Assembly (NCBI GenBank): GCA_034509425.1
Contig: JAVTVJ010000076.1
Span: 4,092,001-4,156,000 of the forward strand
DNA length: 64,000 nt
Source: Eopsaltria australis
Lineage: Eukaryota > Chordata > Aves > Passeriformes > Petroicidae
Reading direction: 5' to 3'
Part shown: positions 14,201-26,200 of the stretch, piece by piece
How the letters are laid out: every line of letters starts with the position of its first letter
How positions within the stretch are numbered: position 1 is the stretch's first letter
The notes under the pieces: model-generated
Seen by the model: the letters and a program-made list of their open reading frames with translations, nothing else
Database searches by the model: none
Told to the model about the DNA's origin: nothing
Program-made: the position numbers and the translations under genes

Positions 14201-17200
14201 TGTCAAGGACACCAACTCCGGCCTCGTGGGACCTTTGCTGGTCTGTCGGAAGAACGCCCTCAATCACGACGGGACACAGGTGCCCAACACGAATATCTGC
14301 TCATCCCTAACAGCAGGGTGGTGCACTGGGGGCTCCCATATGGGCAATTTGCCCGGTTCCCAGCTCAGTTTACAGAGATTAAATAGATTTCACTCCTCAG
14401 GGTAAAAGCTGATCTAAGGGGATGGCTAAGAAGACAAAATCGTCATTCCCTAATATCCTGGCTCTTCCCTCATTTTTCTGTCTTTTTCATGGCATGAATA
14501 CCTCTTTTCATGGCAAGTAGTGGACACTTTATTTATCCTTCTGGCTGATGAAAAGATGCCAATCCCTGTCTCTATGCAGACTTAGTAAGAAGGTGGTTTC
14601 AAGGAAAAGAATGCTTTGTTATAAAAACCTATACATTTTTATTGAATAGACTTCTTTTTCATGTCTTGTCTTCCTTCTTGTCTGCAGAAAGGAATAGACA
14701 GAGAATTTTACCTCCTCTTTTCAATCTTTGATGAGAATGACAGCTGGTATCTGAACAAGAATATTGAAGCATTTACTGGAGACCCTACAAAAGTTGATGA
14801 AAATGATGCTGCTTTCATGGAATCCAACAAAATGCATGGTATAAAATACCTAGTATCTGTTAATGGTACCTTTCTTTCAGTCATATTGGGAAGATGAGTT
14901 GGCAGGTTTTATTATTCATAGCTCACTGCACTGCACTGGAGAGTGAGCTGGAAAGCTGCCAGTCAGCTCATGGCCAGCTCCTGATGCCCTTGGAGTGCAC
15001 ACTGAACCCCCAGTCACAGTGGCAATGAATGCATCCATCTACCAACTACACCCGCAGAAAGGGAACAGAGCATTGGTTTTAGATACAGTAATTTGTTCTA
15101 TAAAAAGGCTCAATGCCAGAGACAGGCATCAGCTGGAGAAGAAGCCAATGTTCACTAGTGTTTTAAATTTTACTGCTGGCCTTGGCACTGACTCAGGCAG
15201 AAAATCTACCTGCCCTGCTCTGCCATCTCCCATTTGGGCAGTGACCACCTCTGGAAGAGAAGAGGCAAAGACTACGGGAATGGCCAAAAGTATTTTAAAT
15301 ATTTTAAAACATTGTTTCTGGATGCAAGTATCTGACTTCAGCATGGATCTCCTCCAAGGTATCCCTGGGATGACAGACTTGAGCAAATCACATAACCTAT
15401 CTTTGCTTTAGGTATATATTGTTAGAGAACCCTGGGGCTTTCTGGACTCATCTATTTTAATCTTCTGCTATGAGATGGATTTCACACTGAAGTTTTGTTC
15501 TTTTATAGTATCTTTTACACATCAATCACAGACAGCATTTGAGGATTAGGGAGTTTAGCCTCATAACACCCTTTTAAAAGGAAGACACACATTTAGGAAG
15601 CAAAAGTGGAAATCAAAGGTCAAAATCACATAAAAAGGCTCAACCAGAACTGAATTTGTAACTCAGATTCTTTATGGCCCTCTCCATAGCCTTTATGACC
15701 TGGTTCTACATTCTCCAGGCTGAAAGGAGGTACCTGATTTGTACACCTGCCTGGTGTTTGGGAGGCACACTGAAAAGCTCAGAGGAGGAGTGCTACATCA
15801 GTGCAAAGGGCTATTACAAGATTTTACAGGCTACAACCAAAGAGGGAGAAGTTCCAAGTTTATAGGAATAGCACTTATATGTTAATTTGGTGTCCTCCAA
15901 TGCTACCTTTGCTTCACAAAATGCCCATTTAGTGACTTGCTGAGTCGTGAGTCTCTGGCCAGGTAGGTGTTAGGAGACTCTGTGATGTGTTTCTGTGGAC
16001 CTGCTGCTGACCAGGATTTTTCCTTCTCCTCTAGGTGTCAACGGCTACTTGTACGGCAACCTGCCAGGCCTGACCATGTGCAAGGACGACAGGGTCTCCT
16101 GGCACCTCATTGGGCTGGGCAGTCACTACGACATGCACGGGGTTCATTTCCAAGGAAACACCATCGACTTGAGAGGGACGACGAGGGACGGGCTGGCCTT
16201 GTTTCCTCATTTATCAGGGACAGCACTAATGCAGCCAGACCGTGTGGGTATGTTCATGAACTGATTTGGGTTGTGTGACACTTGCAGGTACCAGTCAGTC
16301 AAAAGAACAGTCAGTGAGATGCTCTGCTCTGCACAAGAAGGCTGAAAGCATGGAGACCCTGGGGGCCCGGCACAGCTGAGAATTCAGGCTGGATTACTTT
16401 TCTGGGAAGGTGTATAAACCAAATATGCATGTGCATCAAAGACCAGAGGCTTTAATGACCTTGGGACAGGCAGAGCAGCAGGCAGAGAGACAGCTAACAG
16501 GATGCTCACAGAATGTTTATAATTCTCCAAGCAGACTTTTTTAGAAAAGCAAATTCACTGCCATGTGGATAGTCAGCAGCATTTAAGGTATTTTAGGACT
16601 TCAACAAAAGCTTTTCAATAATAGTCCGTCTCTAGGAGTTTCTTCAGAAGCTTATACATTAAAGGTGCTTTTAAATCTCATGGGTAATCCAGTGATTCAT
16701 ACTTCAAACTAGGAGAGTATGAGTTGTTTGCTGGAGACAACAAACGATCTTCTTAATTCAGAGTACAATGTTACTTTGCCTTACATTAGTGTAACTCTGT
16801 TTAAATCAAGACAGTCATCAGGGCTGCACAAGGCTATGCCAAGGGCACCTGATAGGAATGTACATTGGAGTTGTGTATGTGCCAGGTTACACCTCTGTTG
16901 CAGGTGCCTGTAAGACAACTGAAACTTTTCTTACACAAATCCCAAACATTTCCACCATCTGTCATGAAACTGCACTGTAGAACTCACACAAAACAATTAT
17001 TCTGAGAGATTATTCATTTTTGGCTAACTTTGTACCGGCAATAAGGGAAATTGAATGAATTACCAGATCTTTACAATCACCAATGCATGTGGTTTTTTTA
17101 AAATTACATGTTAATTTATCTTTTTCATCACTTTTACTCCTGAAGTACAGGAAGTGGACTGAGATCTAGTCTGGACAGAGCCATGCTTCTAATTTCGGTT

Positions 17201-20200
17201 CTATCACTGACTCACATATGAAGCAGCTGTGAAAGTGCTTTCCTCCTTCACAGAGTGCTAGCAGATGGAGCTGTACAGGACAACATCATGGTCAGCTTCT
17301 GCTTGAGTAAAGGGGAAGAAGAGAAAGAGACTATAAATATTAAAATCTGCCCATGAACATGCCAAAGTAGAGCCAGAGCTACCAGGAAATGGCCCATGGT
17401 GGCTTGGCCTTTCATGGAGAGAATGCAAAGGGACAGAAAGTTGCAGTTTATCTCTACTGTGCCTCTAGATGAATGGTTCTAAGCAGGCATTCCTGTATAG
17501 TGGGTCTGTATTGGTATTGCAGAGGCCTTCATTAGCCTGATGACACTGGACAGCTGCAGGGGCTCAGTGGAGAGTCTCTTGCAGAGGCTGGTACAGTGGC
17601 TCTGTGCTCAGAGACAAGGAACCAGCATCTCTGAAACACACCCCTTGTTTCTCCATGCCTTTACTGAGTTTTGCAATGAATGCTTCCTCCTACATCTTCT
17701 TGTGTTCCTCATGGGCATGTTTGCAGCATGGGCTCACTGGCAAGCTTGCTCCTGCTGCCAGACATCTAAGTGCTTTTCAGAGCTTCCTTGGCCAAGCTAA
17801 TCTAACTCAAATAGTTAGAAGTAATTTATGATGCTTTTTGAGCAAAGATGGAGCAGGCTAGTTTTTCCTGTGGAGCAAAACAAGGTCAAGTCCTGCTGGG
17901 TCCTGCACTTGGTTCACAATAACCCCATGCAATGCCAAAGGCTGGGGGCAGAGTGTCTGGAAAACTTCTCAGTGGAAGAGGACCTGGAGATGCTGGTTGA
18001 CAGCAGCTGAACATGAGCCAGCAGAGTGCCCAGGTGGCCAAGAAGGTCAATGGCACCCTGGCCTGTATCAGCAATGGTGTGGCCAGCAGGACCAGGGCAG
18101 GGATTGTCCCCCTGTACTCAGCACTGCTGAGGCCACACCTCCAATCCTGTGTTCAGCTCTGGGCCCCTCACTGCAAGAAGGACATTGAGGGGCTGGAGCG
18201 TGTCCAGGGAAGGGAAATGGAGCTGGGGAAGGGTCTGGAGCACAAGTCCTGTGAGGAGCTTCTAAGGGAGTGTTTAGCCTGGAGAAAAGGAGGCTCAGAG
18301 GGGATGTTCTTGCTCTCTACAACTACCCAGGTGTTAGTCTCCTCTACCAAGTAGTAACAAGTGACAGGAAAAGAGGGAATAACCTCAGATTGCATCCGGG
18401 AATTTTAGTTCATTGAAGAAGACTGCCCAGGAAATTATGGAGTCACCATCCCTGGAGGTATTTAAAAGATTGTAGATATGGCATTTGGGGACATGGTTTA
18501 GTGGTAGACTTGGCAGTGCTGGGTTAATGGCTGGCTTGATAATCTTGGAGGTCTTTTCCAGCCTAGAATATTCTATCATTCTATATAAACATCCCCTTGC
18601 TTGACTTTCCATATAGCATCATAGATTAGGTTTATCTGAGGACAGATCAGAGACGCACGCAGGACCTAATTTGCCAAGCTGCTTTTTAGGTTTTTTTGAT
18701 TGCTTGAATGTCATGTGCTTTTCTTTCCAGGCACATTCAAAGTGGTCTGCAGAACTTTTGATCACTTTGTTGGTGGAATGAAACATCTCTACGAGGTCAG
18801 CAGCTGCCGCAACACCACCCGGGCCCAGCAGCAGCGTGGAGCCATGAGGCTCTACTACATTGCTGCAGAGGAACTTGAGTGGGACTATGCCTCAAACAAG
18901 AGCTCAGCACCAAAGATTTACAACATCAGCAGCTACGAGGAAAGGTACCCAACCCAAAAAGCAGCTGTGGGCACAGGACACACTTATAGTGGAGGGGAAA
19001 CTTTGAAGCACCATTCCATGACACCAGCCTTGCATTTTCTAGGAGGAATTCTTCGCCAAACATAATACGAGAAAACATATTTATAAAGTCACAGCCTCTC
19101 AGACTAGACAATTTAGAGGCACCAGTGTCAAATGCTTTCATTTCAGAGTGTCTTGCAGTGCTGTTGAATTCAAGAAGGCTTCCAAGTTTGTGTTCCAGGC
19201 CTGGCTCAACTTTAAAATGATGCCCCCCAACCCCCTCCTCTCCCTTACTCTTCCCAGCCTGGCCATCCCAGTGCTCTGGTTTTCATAGAGGAGAAACCCA
19301 GGTACCTGTTCCACATGAGAGCTCCTGTAGGCAATGCAGATGCATGAAGGGGGTGCTGAGCCTGCTTTCCTGCAGCATGGTAGCCCCTGGATCCTCTGAA
19401 ATATCGGAACATAAGTAACTCTGCAAGTGAATCACCGTACTGTGTTAAGGAATAAAACACTTGCGAAAAAAATACACATCCCAGACCACATTGCATAGAC
19501 TGGTCTCTGACGACATTTTGGTGAAAGCAAAAAGGAACATATGTCAAAAATAAACCTCAGAAAAGCATCTGAAAAACTGCTCATTGTAAAGAGGAAGAGG
19601 AGTCTGTAAAAAATACACCTGAAGAGTCACAGATGATGCTGTGAGTTTAAAGAAAACAAACTCCAGTACTGTAAAATGCTGCTGTTGTACACACAGCTCC
19701 CTACACAGTAAGCAGTATCCCTGGGGTGGCTTTTTGGTTTTATTTAGTATATTGTGAGCCAACTTTGCAACTCCCCTGCCAGGGGCACCTCGGAGATGAG
19801 CTGCCAGGAGACAGCTGCTCCCAGAGAAAGGTGAACGCTCTGCTGCATAGCGGGTTGTGAGTGTCCTCTGGCGGCGAGTCAGCCCTCTGGGATCCCATGG
19901 GAGCAGCAAGGAACTGAGGGTAAACCTGGAAAGCATCATCTCCCAGGTGCAGAAGGGAAAATACATTTCTCCCTTTATCATCATTCTGGGAAAGTATCCA
20001 ACCTGTGCAGCACACAGCAGCAAGAGGGAAGGGTAAAGCAGCTCCTTCTTATCTCAGATGATGGCATTTGTTTTAGAAGGTCAAGCTTTGTTTATCATCT
20101 TCTGTGGCTGACTATTTGCCAAGATAGTGAAAGCAGCCATCCTGATAGGAGGATTCAGGTTTCCAGGGACAGGCAGTATCTTTTATTGGAGCTAACAGTG

Positions 20201-23200
20201 CAGCTGGAGAGGGCAGCTGAAACCACTCTCATCTTGCACTTCACCTCTGCTCTGACAGCTCTGGTCAAGGATTTGTGTTCTCAAAATTCTTGGAGAGTGC
20301 AACTTATCCTCAGTTTTACCTGTGTGAAGAGGGTGTGCATTCAGTGAGGATTATCACTCTTGCTGTTTGCTATTTAAAACCCCTTGCACCTCTCAGGGCC
20401 GTCACATCAATCAGCACATTGGATCAAGCTGTGTATTCTCATTAAATCTGTTGTGAATAACACAACAGCTACTGGCTTTGAGGTATGCATGCTTTAGTGC
20501 TTTTATTGCCTTTTCATTTTGCAGCTATGGACACATCTTTCTGAGCCAAGCAGAGGACCAGATTGGTTCAAAATACAAGAAGGTGGTTTACAGGGAGTAC
20601 ACAAGTGGCGACTTCACACAGCGCAAAGTGAGGACAGAAGAGGAGGAACACTTGGAAATCCTAGGCAAGTAGCTCTCATGTCTCACAGGCCAAACCTGTG
20701 GTCAGTGAGAGGACTGCTTTCCAAAAACTAAGATGTTTTCTAGCTTTTTTAAGATGGAAAATAAGGAACACTGATGCCTATTCCAAGTATCAGTGATTTT
20801 ACACACTATTTATGTCATTGCTGAGTGTAAAGATCCTTTCCAAGTTAAAGAATTCATTCTTGAACATGAATAAGGAGTATCCTAAGGAGTGCTATAATGG
20901 CAATGGATTATTTATACATGGAGCTTTTAATCAGCTGAGATAAACCAAATTTGATGGCTTTCCTGGAAGAACAGAAAAGCTCAAGGGTTTTGGTAGAGAC
21001 CTTAGCTCCACTCCTAGGCCAAGCCATTGACAGTTTATTGGTTTCAGAAAAGCAGCATTAATCACTGGCATCTTTTGTTTGAATTTAGGGCCATTACTCC
21101 ATGCTGAGGTTGGTGACTCTGTACTGATCGTATTTAAGAACAAAGCCAGCAGGCCTTACTCGATAAGTGCACATGGTATAGAAGAAGTGGGTTGTGAAGA
21201 ACAGCCTGAGACACCAATTACCCTCCCTGGTAAGGCTCCCTTTTGGCTTTTTCCCCTTTCTTTTCTTTGAGGCTGTACATAAAAGCATTTTAGCACGAGT
21301 GATAATCCTTCTTTCAAACTTGCCCATATCTATATGTTCTCCCAGGCATAATATGCTCAATGTTTATTCAGCTACAGTTCTGAGTTGTTACGCATGTAGG
21401 TTCTTGACCAAGTGAGCATGTCTGGGCAGAGAATGAGCCTTCATTCTATCAGGGGTAGAAACAGGAATGCAATATCACTGGACAACCTCCAAAAGAGAGA
21501 GAAGGCCCATAATCATGGTAAGAGAAATGTGAGCCAGTGCTCCATTTGGCTCCAGACTGACACTCTAGCAATGTTTTAAAAACTTTCAAATTCAGAGGTA
21601 AGAACTGCAGATGTTAATATTAACTCTGCCTCTCTCAAGCTACACAGAATTGGCATTTGCATTCAGAGTCATGCATTTTATGTCACATGAATTAACAATC
21701 TTTGGAAAAGTGTACCAAATATGCCTCACTTTCTAGAGGAAAACAGTGGAAAATAATTTTTCATATAGGAAAATTCCTGTTAAACTTTTTGAACTTCAAT
21801 TTTTTGTTTGGTTTACATTCTAGTGGGAAGTCAAACCCAGGCATTGTAGTCAATCCAAAGTGTACACACCTTTGGTTTCCAACACCCACGCAATTTCTTT
21901 CACAGTATTTGTGGACTTCAGTGTGAAACTAAATGAAAAGAAATTTTGATGCAATAAAGCTTTTTGCAAGCTGAAATGTCTTTCCTGTGAGCAGCTGTAT
22001 TGGGACAGTACAATTACAAAGAAACCCATGCCCAAACACAAGCCAACATCTGCCTTGCTGGAGTGTGATGAATGTACACCTGTGGTTCATACATGGGGAA
22101 GGGGGAAAAAAGGAATTGATTTATATACGATTCCCTTGTTTTGTTATTTGCTTCATGATGTTGTTGATGCTGTTAGGCTGGAGGTTGAGGTGTAACAACG
22201 AGAACACTACTGTCATGTCTCCTGTGTCCACATGGGAGCAGGCTTGGGATGAGTTACATGAGGGAAGGTGTCTGTGTTTGACAGTAAGCCAAAAGCATTC
22301 TTCAGCAAGATCTAAGGACAGACTTTTCCTTAGGAGTTTGGAAAAAGCAGTTAACATAGAAAACAAATCCCTGAAAACAAGAAAAATTTCTGGGCACCTC
22401 AGTCCCCACCACCATCATCTAGAAATCCTCACTGTCTGCCCTCCTAGACCAGGCTGGACTGCTCACCCCAAACTTGCCAAAGACTGTCTAATTGTCCTAA
22501 ATCCTAAATCAGTCATCAGACAGATCTGCATCCTGACAAACTGTACCCCTGAGAGAACTGCCAGCTCCTAGAGAAACTGTGAGGGGCATGGTAAATAGAT
22601 GCAGAGAACATGCAGTCTATGCTAAACCAGCTCTCATCTGACACAGCTTTGTTCTCTCCCTGTCCATTCTTCCATTTACCCAGAAGAGGAAAAGGGAGAA
22701 AACACCAAGTTTCCTCATGTTTATTGCTCTTCTCAGGAGTTATGCCTTATTTGCACTTCAAAGATGGGTCTTCAATGCCTTCTGAAGTGTGTCAGCTTTT
22801 AAGTAGGGTGTAGATTTTTTTCCAAGGTAAAATTGTACTCTCTCTTTTTCAGGGGAAATAAACACCTACAGGTGGAATGTCCCAGAACGATCCGGTCCTG
22901 GTAAAACAGATCCAAACTGTATCACTTGGGTTTATTATTCAACAGCAAATTTTGTTAAGGTAACCAAGACATGGCCCTTGAAGCTTGCATTGCTGTGGCT
23001 GACACGTCCTGCCTTGTGTAATGTTTCTGAAAGGATCCTGCTTCTCCTCTGGGAGAGGACCACAGGCTAGAGAACCCATTTACAGAGCTAGATCCTTTGT
23101 CTTCTTTAATAACAGTTGCACATGCCTGGGTAATTTAATCTATGGAAATCCCAAGGGATACACCACAGTAATGTGATTTCCTCCTTAAAGAATAGTTGAA

Positions 23201-26200
23201 GGGATTTGGGGCGAAGACAAAACATTACACAAAATCACAGACTCACAGAATGAGTAAGGTTGAAAGGGGCCACTGGATGTCATTGCTTTGGTAAATTAAC
23301 AGAGAGACACACAGAGAAAAAAGTTTTTAATGAGACTGATTTCTTCTTGTCTGATAGGAAAAAGCAATTTTATCTTCAGTTAATCTGTATCTATTTCATA
23401 ACTGGATGAACTGAAAACCTGTAACACATGTATTTATTTTATTTCAGGACACATACAGTGGTCTGATTGGGCCTCTTGTAGTTTGCAGAAAAGGAACTTT
23501 AGATGAAAGAGGTCTAAGGAAAGACATCGATCGTGAATTTACTCTTCTGTTTATGGTGTTTGATGAAAATGAATCCTGGTATTTGAAAGAAAATATTGAA
23601 ACATACCTTCATAAGAATCCTGATGATTTTAATTCCACTGAGAACTTTGTAGAAGGCAACAGCATGCATGGTATGTAGGACTCAGCAGCAGCAGCCAAGA
23701 GGAAAGAGGTTTATTTTTCACAGCCCTTTTAGGAAGACATTGGACTTTGCCTGCAGTTACCCAACCACCTGACAACTTCATAAACTGCAGTGCTGGAAAC
23801 AAAAAGGTTTCACAAGGCCCAGTCAAAATATTTTTCTAACAAGATAGTTTACACTTGTAGTCTTGGAGAGAGGCTGCCCTGCCAGAATTCTCTTGTCATT
23901 TGGGAGCTGTGTTCCTGCAAGGCTTGTTTTTTAGGAGCATAAGGATGATATTTTAAATATTGTGGCTGTATTTGCAGCCAGTCCTGGAGCCAGGCAGAAT
24001 AGACTGGATCGGGACACACATAGCCCTGGCAAAGCAAACTTCTCTTTCTACAGCTGGTGCCCATTTTAGGCAACAATTCTATTCCCTCTTTTTCTGTGTA
24101 GCTTCTCAGCATCAATCCAGTTTGCTCAGGAGTTCCATCTCAACCAGTAAAAAACCAGTTTGATGCTCTGTAAGACAGAAGAATGTTTGCTGATGTATAC
24201 TTACACGATTTGGAAACTGAAACAAAAGCATGGCTGTCTCCCTGCAGTGGCAGTGGTCACTATGGATAGCACTTGTCCTGACCACACACACTTGTCCCCT
24301 CTCTGCCTGGGCACTTCTTCTTCCGTGAAAGTGCAAAAGGTGCCTGAGGTGGAGGTTATCATCACCCATACCATGGCCAGTTGTTAATCATTCCTATTTT
24401 GTCCTTCTTCCAGCAATCAATGGGAAGATTTACAACAGTCTCTTGGGGCTAACAATGAATGAAGGTGATAGGACAAACTGGTATTTGATAGGAATGGGCA
24501 ATGAAGTGGATATCCACACAGTTCACTTCCATGCACAGACCTTCATCTTCAAGGTTGGTAAAATAAATTATAGTAAAACCTTTGTAGTCTGATGGGAAAT
24601 TTATGAGAAAAACAAAACCAAAAAACATTTCTGTATTTCCAGTCTGGTTTTGTCACTTGGGCACAGAGCCCTGGGCTGATGCTGAGGTTGGCTGGAGTTT
24701 TGCATTTGAAGGAAATACAAAATGAATGAGATCCGTGCAAAGCTTCTATTACTCAGAGCCTGTTATGAAATAAGAATAGAGGGCACTGTATTGGAGGACA
24801 TGCTTAGGTGGGTTAAAATATGTGTTTACCCATAGGTGTAAGAGAAGATGGAGGAAAGTAGACTTATGTTAGCTTAGAGTATGGTTTTATGCTGTGACAG
24901 TTCACCACTGGCAGGGCTACCTGAAAAATCTATCTTTCAAAGAAACACCTTTGCTCAAACAGCAGTTGGAGTCATCAGGAGGGGTCTGCTGTTGTTATTT
25001 AATGGATTAAGTGAGAGGTGTCCACAGGCCTCAGCTTCCCTGGATGATGCTCACTAGAAATGTACAAGAAGCATTTGATCTACCTTAAGGAGCTGGAAGT
25101 CTAACTGGAATATTTCAGTGACCATGGGGGGTGTTTGAGGCACAACTCTCACAATTCTGGTTTTGTTTTGCCACAGACAGACAAGGACCACAGAGGAGAT
25201 GTATATGACCTTTTCCCTGGGACTTTCCAGACAGTTGAACTAGTAGCAGAAAACCCTGGGACGTGGCTTCTGCACTGCCACGTGGCTGATCACATCCATG
25301 CTGGCATGGAGACAACCTACACCATCAATAAATCAGGTGCAGTATCAGAAACATCCCAGGACTCAGAGGTGGTATGGTAGCACAACTGGATGGAAGGCAG
25401 GGACAAAAGGAAGAGAGCTCACCTGATATAAAAGGAGATAAAAGGAGTACCAGAAAACGGTTGTTCATCTTGTCCAAGAAATAGGTGATCTCTTGACTAA
25501 GAAAAGTTGGCAAATTTTGAGTGTTGCTTGTTTCTTCCAACACATGTGAGTGAAGCCAAAAGTGTTTTGTGGGCCTCTCCACATCACGTAACTTCACTAA
25601 ACATTTGGATCCAGAATCTCCTGCCTAGGTGCCCACTGTTCTGGCCACACTCCTCTACAAGAGTTGAAAGAGTGCCAGTAGGCACACCTCATACCTATCA
25701 CCCTGTAGCAGCACTATGACAAATGTAGCCAAAATACTCCTTCCTTGGATATGATGAATTTATTTGATTCCACATATTCATGTGGGTGTGAGATTTCAAA
25801 TGGACAAGTGAATGCAGAACTGAATCATGGAATGGTTTGGAAGGGACCTTAAAGATCATCCAGTTCCAATCCCCTGCCATGGACAGGGACACCTTCCACT
25901 AGACCAGGTTGTTCAAGGCCCCATCCAGCCTGGCTTTGAACACTGCCATGGATGGGACATCCACAACTTCTCTGGGCAACCTGTACCAGTGCTCCACCAC
26001 CCTCATCATAAAAAATCTGTTCCTTATATCCCATCTAAATCTACCCTCTTTCAGTTTAAAAGTTACTCCTTGTCCCATCACTACAGTAATTAGTGGAGTA
26101 ACAGATGCCTACCAGAGAAGGGGGATGTTGCCCATGGAGCTGCCCAGAGGAACAGCTGTGATGATCTAATCACACTTTCTGTTCAGATCAACAAGGTGCA

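Noticed and set aside
17540..17831. Overlapping plus-strand open frames just before the intron 11 CR1
   Set aside because: I recognise no homology. The text is not clearly CR1 and shows no coding bias.
21987..22571. Plus-strand open frame of 194 codons in HEPHL1 intron 14
   Set aside because: It has no domain and mixed composition, with no ATG context or promoter. The flanking HEPHL1 exons join cleanly without it.
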